Assembly: GCA_020849725.1 (NCBI GenBank)
Contig: JADLAZ010000196.1
Location: 1 to 11,132 of the forward strand
DNA: 11,132 nt
Direction: 5' to 3'
From: Chloroflexota bacterium
GTDB lineage: Bacteria; Chloroflexota; Chloroflexia; Thermomicrobiales; JADLAZ01
Under the pieces are notes generated by a model that did not search any database, was not told the origin of the DNA, and saw nothing but the letters and a program-made list of their open reading frames with translations. Positions 8,401 to 11,132 of this stretch are shown in pieces (position 1 is the stretch's first letter; each line of letters starts with the position of its first letter). Position numbers and translations under genes: made by a program.

Positions 8401-8647
8401 GCTCGGCGCGCTCGCGCACGGACTGGAACGACTCATCCGGCCGACCCCGCACTCGCGCCAGCCGCTCGACGGCGCGCAGCCCGAGCGGCGTGACCGGGCC
8501 GGTGGCGCGCAGGTGCGCCAGCGTCGCCTCGGCCGCGTCCAGATCGCCCGCCGTCAGCGCCGCGCCGAAGACCTCCCACTGCAGCCGCACGGGCAGTCGG
8601 GCAAGCTCATCAGCAGTGAGGTGGAGGGTGACGGCCCGATCGTCCAT
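5465..8647 (-). CDS. recQ: RecQ-family ATP-dependent DNA helicase with TPR-like N-terminal extension
   Basis: The 1060-residue product is far longer than the usual 600-730 for bacterial RecQ. Residues 1-230 are alanine/arginine-rich paired helices resembling TPR or alpha-solenoid repeats, then a Pro/Ala linker (about 236-277). The SF2 helicase core follows: RPGQ motif 0 (296-299), Walker A PTGAGKS (317-323), DEAH (416-419), the aromatic-rich loop SLWGHDFRP (422-430), TATAT (451-455) and motif VI QESGRAGRD (593-601). The RecQ zinc site is C806, C822, C826 and C829; a winged-helix region lies about 865-935, and an HRDC domain about 978-1053. The enzyme should unwind DNA 3'-5' in recombination and fork repair. 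Unusual points are L423 where Gln is commonest, and three residues between C822 and C826. The ATG at 8647 has no Shine-Dalgarno, but TAGACT lies 7 nt upstream, suggesting a leaderless start. Confidence 0.95.
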   Translation of the reverse strand: MDDRAVTLHLTADELARLPVRLQWEVFGAALTAGDLDAAEATLAHLRATGPVTPLGLRAVERLARVRGRPDESFQSVRERAERFPDGINQADLVLTMLARCMVGTAERTIAVVLAARPADPDLLAAAAMVALARNKPDAARSAIERARIGSPDNAAAKRVLARVEWAEGRRDQAVTRLTRLVAEATSAPPATLTDLADLADALDQPAMAAELRERARAGWRQRHTATWRAVMNLLAPSATPPPDPAPVAGLAGHAPPPVAAFNPPTATAAPAADGTTLPAEVLALVRDQFGHARLRPGQADVIARTLAGVDTLATMPTGAGKSLCYQVAALALPGTTVVISPLIALMKDQVDSLPPAVAAVSTLINSTLELDELRARLDGVRAGRYKLVYVAPERLRSGSFLSALRAAGVSLLVVDEAHCISLWGHDFRPDYLFIPRAAAAVGTPRLLAMTATATPALAADIERQMRRPLARVQTSVFRPNLRYLVSRLPDREAKLRAVVDLCRRTTGSGIVYASSRELCEQMAAVLRRERVQANYYHAGLDRDERAAIQDDFMAGRLRVIVATVAFGMGVDKRNVRFIVHLSPPKSLEAYAQESGRAGRDGGTALCALLYTSADLANLKRWSRDDQLDVATLATVHQRLVTRARQDESRWVIANPTAVLAPTVDLENIDLGVVIGLLERAGLLARHPDAPRDVTLRFRPAAAASDDPLLTRLRDLAGDHEGGALLRTARLAEALALAPTDLERRLDEWAEAGLLVVRGRDRETCLELLPQPRDTEQRLQRLLGDLRAENQRRLKSLAGYLDARTCRHTVLAAHFDEHLTPCGDACDLCTTRASHGATAAAPAVAARPATRTATAADAAMVLAAVRTLPFPVGKTGLTRLLHGSIQSTIKADRSSSFGALAHLPTARIDALLDRLIAAGYLHRDDTHDYRLLSLTDDGRAATPDDLAPHADPMVTPRPGRADRATRAAPRTVDADAMEEWEPEEHLLFERLRRWRTERATAEGVPAYVILHNAALINLVATSPRSLDDLATVSGLGPAKIERYGSDLLRLLAAPVRLDGA
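8046..8072. repeat. Three tandem 9-bp units inside recQ
   Basis: TCGGCCAGG occurs twice and is followed by TCGGTCAGG, all in frame. On the minus strand it encodes a short DLADLAD-type run in the TPR-like N-terminal region. This is a likely site of slippage-driven length variation and keeps the frame. Confidence 0.6.
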
Positions 8648-8654
8648 CAGGGAA

Positions 8655-8660
8655 AGTCTA
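8655..8660 (-). promoter_or_regulatory. Candidate -10 (TAGACT) for a leaderless recQ transcript
   Basis: Minus-strand TAGACT fits the TANNNT pattern and ends 7 nt before the ATG at 8647. The start codon would therefore be at or next to the transcription start. No Shine-Dalgarno is present (the intervening bases are TTCCCTG). No good -35 box is seen. Confidence 0.35.
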
Positions 8661-8723
8661 CACGATGGCGGCCGGATATTGAGTGCTGAGTATCCGGTGC
8701 TGGGCGCTGAAGAAGAACCCTCA

Positions 8724-8744
8724 CCCTCTCCCAGAGGGAGAAGG
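8724..8744 (-). terminator. Imperfect hairpin downstream of the SDR gene
   Basis: CCCTCTCCC and GGGAGAAGG flank AGA. The stem is nine pairs with one mismatch. On the minus strand it is followed, after GTGAGGG, by TTCTTCTTC, a broken T-rich tract. It begins about 73 nt after the SDR stop. It is a plausible terminator or dispersed repeat, not proven. Confidence 0.35.
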
Positions 8745-8816
8745 AACAGATGGCTCCTGACTTTCTCGGCATCGCCCTCTCGTTTCCCGACCTCCCGTGC
8801 CTCCTGACCCGTGCGC

Positions 8817-9575
8817 TCAGTAGGTCGCCCGGCCGCCAGAGAGATCGTAGACGGCGCCGGTGCTGAAGGTACTCTCGTCCGAGGCCAACCAGTGGACGAG
8901 CGCAGCGACCTCCTCCGGCCGGCCCAGCCGTCCCATGGGGATGCGGTCGGTCAGATAGTCGATCTGCTGGGGCGTCATCTCGCCGACCATGTGCGTCTCG
9001 ACGAGCGCTGGGGCGATGCAGTTGACCAGAATGCCCTGGCGGGCGACCTCCTTGGCCAGCGCCTTGGTCAGGCCGATGACGCCGGCCTTGGCAGCACTGT
9101 AGGGCACCATGTTCGGGTTGCCCTCTTTGCCGGCGATGCTAGCGATGTTGATGATCCGGCCCGTCTGGCGCGCCAGCATGGGCCGGATGGCCGCGCGGCA
9201 ACACAGGAACACGCCGGTCAGGTCGATCGCCAGCATCTGCTCCCACTCGGCGATCGTCTGGTCCTGGATCGGGGCGGCGCGGCCGACGATGCCGGCGTTG
9301 TTGACCAGGATATCGATCTGCCCATACTGGCGCAGGGCAGTTGTCATCAGGTCATCGACGGCGTCGGGTACGGCCACGTCGCACTGCACGGCGACGGCCA
9401 CACCGCCCGCGGCTGCGAGCGCGCCAGCGGCGGCCTCGGCCGCGCTCACGTCGATGTCGCTGCAGACGAGCCGCGCGCCAGCGGCGGCTAACCGCGTTGC
9501 GATGGCGCGGCCGATGCCTCGGCCGGCGCCAGTGACGACGGCGGTGCGGCCAGTGAGATCGAGATAGCTGGTCAT
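8817..9575 (-). CDS. Short-chain dehydrogenase/reductase (classical SDR, FabG-like)
   Basis: The 252-residue length and fold markers are those of a classical SDR. The cofactor loop is TGAGRGIG (15-22). D40 after the second strand indicates NAD(H) rather than NADP(H) preference. NNAG is at 92-95, catalytic S146, Y159 and K163 (YSAAK), and a PA..VET turn at about 189-194. The position usually held by the tetrad Asn (NLTG) is D118 here (IDLTGVF). FabG-like SDRs act on many alcohols, keto acids and sugars, so the substrate is open. The reading frame extends 17 codons further upstream, but the ATG at 9575 is preceded by GGGAG with 9-nt spacing and begins the usual short lead-in to the first strand. 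It is divergent from the metallopeptidase-like gene, 90 bp apart, with overlapping promoter candidates between. Confidence 0.95.
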   Translation of the reverse strand: MTSYLDLTGRTAVVTGAGRGIGRAIATRLAAAGARLVCSDIDVSAAEAAAGALAAAGGVAVAVQCDVAVPDAVDDLMTTALRQYGQIDILVNNAGIVGRAAPIQDQTIAEWEQMLAIDLTGVFLCCRAAIRPMLARQTGRIINIASIAGKEGNPNMVPYSAAKAGVIGLTKALAKEVARQGILVNCIAPALVETHMVGEMTPQQIDYLTDRIPMGRLGRPEEVAALVHWLASDESTFSTGAVYDLSGGRATY

Positions 9576-9617
9576 CGGCGATTGCTCCCGGCGCGGGTGA
9601 GCCGCGCCCCTCAGGCG

Positions 9618-9646
9618 TTGTCGCACGGTCGCGTCCTGTATACGAT
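9618..9646 (+). promoter_or_regulatory. Candidate sigma-70-type promoter of the metallopeptidase-like gene
   Basis: TTGTCG (9618-9623) and TACGAT (9641-9646) are 17 bp apart, each matching consensus at 4 of 6 positions. Transcription from about 9653 would give a leader of only a dozen bases before ATG 9666, just enough for the GAGG site at 9657-9660. Confidence 0.4.
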
Positions 9647-9666
9647 AGATCGCAGCGAGGTGGCAA
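9637..9666 (-). promoter_or_regulatory. Candidate sigma-70-type promoter of the SDR gene
   Basis: On the minus strand TTGCCA (9666-9661, 5 of 6 to TTGACA) and TATACA (9642-9637, 4 of 6 to TATAAT) are 18 bp apart. The start would fall near 9630, about 55 nt before the SDR ATG. It overlaps the oppositely oriented candidate at 9618-9646, so the two probably cannot be occupied at once. Confidence 0.45.
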
Positions 9667-10376
9667 TGGCCGGTGACGGCCGGACTGCGGGGAGCATGAT
9701 GGGCATCTGGGCGTCGATCGTCGGTTGGTTTCGCGCGCTGTCCCGGGAGCCGGTCGCTGACGCGGTCACGGCGACGGTCCGTCCCGGCCGATCATTGGCC
9801 GAGCCAGCGCCGGACCTCGACCAGCCGTTCGCGTCGGTCGAGGCGTTCCGCCAGCACATCTTTGAGAACTACCGCTTCACGCCGCAGGCGCGGCGTATCC
9901 TGAGCAATGTCGAGTTCGTCATCCAGAACATGCGCGAGCCGGTCGGCGGCGGCTGGTGGTTCGGGCCGCACGGCAACAAGATCGAACTGATGGGTATTCA
10001 GGATGAGGCTGCCGTCCATGAGATGGCGCACGCCTGGGCCGACTACACGCGCTTCTACGACGAGGTCGACACCGCCAACGGTGTGCCATGGCCGACGCTG
10101 AACCGCGCCTTCCGGGCTGATGTCCGGCGCGGCGCCGACGAGACCGACCCGCGCTACGCGCGCATCGTGCATCTCTGTCGGGACTATGAGTACGGGAACC
10201 CGGCGCTCAACTTTCCCGGCATGTTCGAGAACGACAGCGAGCGCTTTGCCGGGCTGGCATCCGGCTCGATGGGCGATCTGCTGCTGATGCCGCCCTACAT
10301 CCGCCGCTGGTACACCGGACTGTTCCTGGGCACGCGCGGCGCGGTGGAGAGCGAGGCGACGGATCGGGACGAGTAG
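9666..10376 (+). CDS. Putative zincin metallopeptidase (HEMAH motif), family not recognised
   Basis: This is a 236-residue protein. The central sequence AAVHEMAHAWADY contains H118-E119-M-A-H122, the HExxH zinc-binding/catalytic signature of zincins, preceded by a hydrophobic-to-charged helix as usual. A likely third ligand is E192 in NDSERFAGLAS, about 70 residues later, which would make it a gluzincin-like fold; this is inference. Residues 12-25 (GIWASIVGWFRAL) form a short amphipathic or hydrophobic segment that could touch the membrane, but there is no clear signal peptide. The C-terminal YIRRWYTGLF (211-220) is aromatic-rich. I do not recognise the family, and substrate and true protease activity are unknown. 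ATG 9666 is chosen because GAGG lies 5 nt upstream. The frame is open further back through the promoter region, and ATG 9696 or 9699 are weaker alternatives. Confidence 0.8.
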   Translation: MAGDGRTAGSMMGIWASIVGWFRALSREPVADAVTATVRPGRSLAEPAPDLDQPFASVEAFRQHIFENYRFTPQARRILSNVEFVIQNMREPVGGGWWFGPHGNKIELMGIQDEAAVHEMAHAWADYTRFYDEVDTANGVPWPTLNRAFRADVRRGADETDPRYARIVHLCRDYEYGNPALNFPGMFENDSERFAGLASGSMGDLLLMPPYIRRWYTGLFLGTRGAVESEATDRDE

Positions 10377-10381
10377 CGCCA

Positions 10382-10415
10382 GGAGCAAGAATACTCCGAG
10401 TACTGCGCCTGCTCC
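10382..10415. terminator. Possible bidirectional terminator between convergent genes
   Basis: GGAGCA (10382-10387) pairs with TGCTCC (10410-10415). Nested inside, TACTC and GAGTA (10392-10402) form a second inverted repeat. It occupies the 52-bp gap between the metallopeptidase-like stop and the MIP18-family stop, the right place for a shared terminator, but lacks T tracts. Confidence 0.35.
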
Positions 10416-10428
10416 GCCTACCGGTCCC

Positions 10429-10746
10429 CTACCAGTAGCCCAGTTCTAGCTTAGCGTCTTCGCTCATCATCTCTGGTCGCCAGGGGGGGCTCCAGACGAT
10501 GTTGACGGCAATGTCGGTCACACCGTCCAGGTCGCCCAGCGCCTGATTCACCTGGGCATGGATGACCGGGCCGAGCGGGCAGCCGGGCGAGGTGAGCGTC
10601 ATCACGACGTCCACTTTGCCCTCCTCGTCGATAGTCGTGTCGTAAACGAGGCCGAGATCGACAATGTTGATGCCGATCTCCGGGTCGATCACCTGCTTGA
10701 GCGCCTCGCGCACTTCGTCGTCGGAGGGTAGGACGGGGGCCGTCAT
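10429..10746 (-). CDS. MIP18/DUF59-family protein, SufT/PaaD-like Fe-S assembly factor
   Basis: The protein has 105 residues, the normal single-domain size. Family hallmarks are present in order: DPEIGINIVDLGLVYD (21-36), the strand VDVVMTLTSPGCPLGP (45-60) with the conserved Cys C56, then VNIVWSPPWRPEMMSEDAKL (81-100) and the terminal ELGYW. MIP18-family proteins such as SufT help mature iron-sulphur proteins; PaaD relatives serve phenylacetyl-CoA epoxidase. No suf or paa genes are in view, so a general Fe-S maturation role is the better inference. The frame is open 72 codons further upstream, but that part overlaps another gene and is arginine-rich. ATG 10746 has a perfect AAGGAG 8 nt upstream. 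It may be co-transcribed with the partial gene 68 bp upstream, or use the extended -10 site at 10817-10825. Confidence 0.93.
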   Translation of the reverse strand: MTAPVLPSDDEVREALKQVIDPEIGINIVDLGLVYDTTIDEEGKVDVVMTLTSPGCPLGPVIHAQVNQALGDLDGVTDIAVNIVWSPPWRPEMMSEDAKLELGYW

Positions 10747-10754
10747 CAGGCGTA

Positions 10755-10760
10755 CTCCTT
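10755..10760 (-). promoter_or_regulatory. Ribosome binding site deciding the MIP18-family start
   Basis: A perfect minus-strand AAGGAG lies 8 nt before ATG 10746-10744. It rules out the longer start at 10962. Confidence 0.7.
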
Positions 10761-10814
10761 GTTGACCAGTGGGCGACGGTCGCGGCAACGCGACGGCGCA
10801 CCGACGCATAGCCC

Positions 10815-11132
10815 CTATTCTATCATGCCCGGCCCCCTGTTCTGGCCGGCGCCGTCCAGTCCCAGCACTGCACCGATCCGGCGCAGCATGGCGATGTCGA
10901 TGCGCCAGGCAGCGACGAGAGGATCGGTCGCCGGGTCGCGCCCGTCGCGCGCCAGGTGCCATTTGCGGTACGCGAGTTCGACCTGGCCGCCGAACAGGTG
11001 CCGGCCAATGCCACGACTCGAGCGCGCGAACGCCGGCACATTCAGGATCGGGATCGTCTGCTTGATGGCGGCGTATTCGGCGGCGGTCACGGCCGTGCCG
11101 ACCTCGTCGGCGAGAAACAGGCGGATGATGGC
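10815..11132 (-). CDS. Unrecognised protein, C-terminal 105 residues (5' end outside window)
   Basis: The frame is open from the right edge of the window to TAG 10817-10815, and all visible codons follow the strong G/C third-position bias of the neighbouring genes. It begins in view as AIIRLFLADEVGTAVTAAEY. Further on are ILNVPAFARSSRGIGRHLFG, a charged helix VELAYRKWHLARDGRD, and a final helix AWRIDIAMLRRIGAVLGL before a short Gly-rich tail. There are no transmembrane segments, signal peptide or cysteines in the visible part. I do not recognise the family and assign no function. It is on the same strand as the MIP18-family gene with a 68-bp gap, so the two may share a transcript. The frame could start inside the window at GTG 11090, but it continues open to the edge. 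Confidence 0.65.
   Translation of the reverse strand, partial: AIIRLFLADEVGTAVTAAEYAAIKQTIPILNVPAFARSSRGIGRHLFGGQVELAYRKWHLARDGRDPATDPLVAAWRIDIAMLRRIGAVLGLDGAGQNRGPGMIE
10817..10825 (-). promoter_or_regulatory. Candidate extended -10 promoter (TGATAGAAT) for the MIP18-family gene
   Basis: Minus-strand TGA followed by TAGAAT matches the extended -10 form (TGn plus a hexamer, 5 of 6 to TATAAT). It overlaps the last codons and stop of the upstream partial gene and would give a leader of about 65 nt. No good -35 is seen, which extended -10 promoters can tolerate. Confidence 0.4.

Larger units (their letters stand above)
8648..8816. other. Gap between the SDR gene and recQ with repeat-like sequence
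   Basis: These 169 bases hold no convincing gene. From about 8680 to 8711 there are loosely repeated GTGCTGAG / GTGCTGGG / GCGCTGAA octamers. At 8724-8744 an inverted repeat follows (TCTCCC, AGA, GGGAGA, extended to nine pairs with one C-A mismatch), preceded by CCCTCA. Strings of this kind recur between genes in many GC-rich bacteria; here they are either a decayed dispersed repeat or the terminator region of the SDR gene. The remainder, 8746-8816, is pyrimidine-rich on the plus strand with nothing recognisable. Confidence 0.45.

Noticed and set aside
7683..8807. 374-codon plus-strand open frame over the recQ 5' part
   Set aside because: It is antisense to recQ, Ser/Ala/Arg-rich, with no motif or credible start site.
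10747..10962. Longer N-terminus for the MIP18-family protein
   Set aside because: The added 72 residues are Arg-rich, overlap the upstream partial gene in another frame, and AAGGAG precedes the internal ATG.
1..11132. Defence island, CRISPR, prophage or biosynthetic cluster
   Set aside because: There are no spaced identical repeats, nucleases, integrases, phage proteins, carrier proteins or transporters. The SnoaL-like and SDR genes are isolated and too common to imply a polyketide cluster, and RecQ alone does not indicate a defence system.

Overview
The window is compact, very GC-rich bacterial chromosome with strong G/C preference at third codon positions. It looks like an ordinary housekeeping/metabolic stretch rather than a mobile or defence island. 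I see no tRNA, rRNA, CRISPR array, transposase, phage gene or toxin-antitoxin pair. The gene mix suggests a high-GC soil or thermophile-type lineage: flavin-dependent ThyX, a GT-C mannosyltransferase-like membrane protein, a RecQ with an extra N-terminal region, an M20-type amidohydrolase and a SufT-like MIP18 protein. Chloroflexota (Thermomicrobia-like) or an actinobacterium-like organism would fit, but this is inference from protein flavour only.

Layout. Positions 1-851 (+) hold the 3' part of a homoserine-dehydrogenase-like oxidoreductase with a C-terminal SAF domain. It is convergent, 14 bp apart, with a long minus-strand series. In transcription order that series is recQ (8647-5465), an M20-family Zn amidohydrolase (5420-4194), a polytopic mannosyltransferase-like protein (4033-2474), thyX (2384-1410) and a SnoaL-like protein (1285-866). 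The gaps are 44, 160, 89 and 124 bp. RecQ and the hydrolase could be co-transcribed; the larger gaps carry hairpins and promoter-like sites, so the series is probably several units. Upstream of recQ is a 169-bp gap with repeat-like sequence, then a minus-strand SDR oxidoreductase (9575-8817). The SDR is divergent from a plus-strand putative zinc metallopeptidase with an HEMAH motif (9666-10376). The 90 bp between them carry face-to-face overlapping promoter candidates. The metallopeptidase is convergent with a minus-strand pair: a MIP18/DUF59 Fe-S assembly-like gene (10746-10429) and, upstream of it, the 3' part of an unrecognised gene that runs off the right edge.

Functionally the genes are heterogeneous: dTMP synthesis, DNA recombination/repair, glycosylation of envelope material, carbamoyl/ureido-amide hydrolysis, carbonyl/alcohol oxidoreduction and Fe-S maturation. 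I see no convincing multi-gene novel system. The most unusual items are the extended RecQ with a TPR-like N-terminus, the uncharacterised HExxH protein, and a recurring CGTATA promoter-like element in three intergenic gaps. Several starts were moved inward from the longest possible reading frame because a good Shine-Dalgarno site sits before an internal ATG or GTG.
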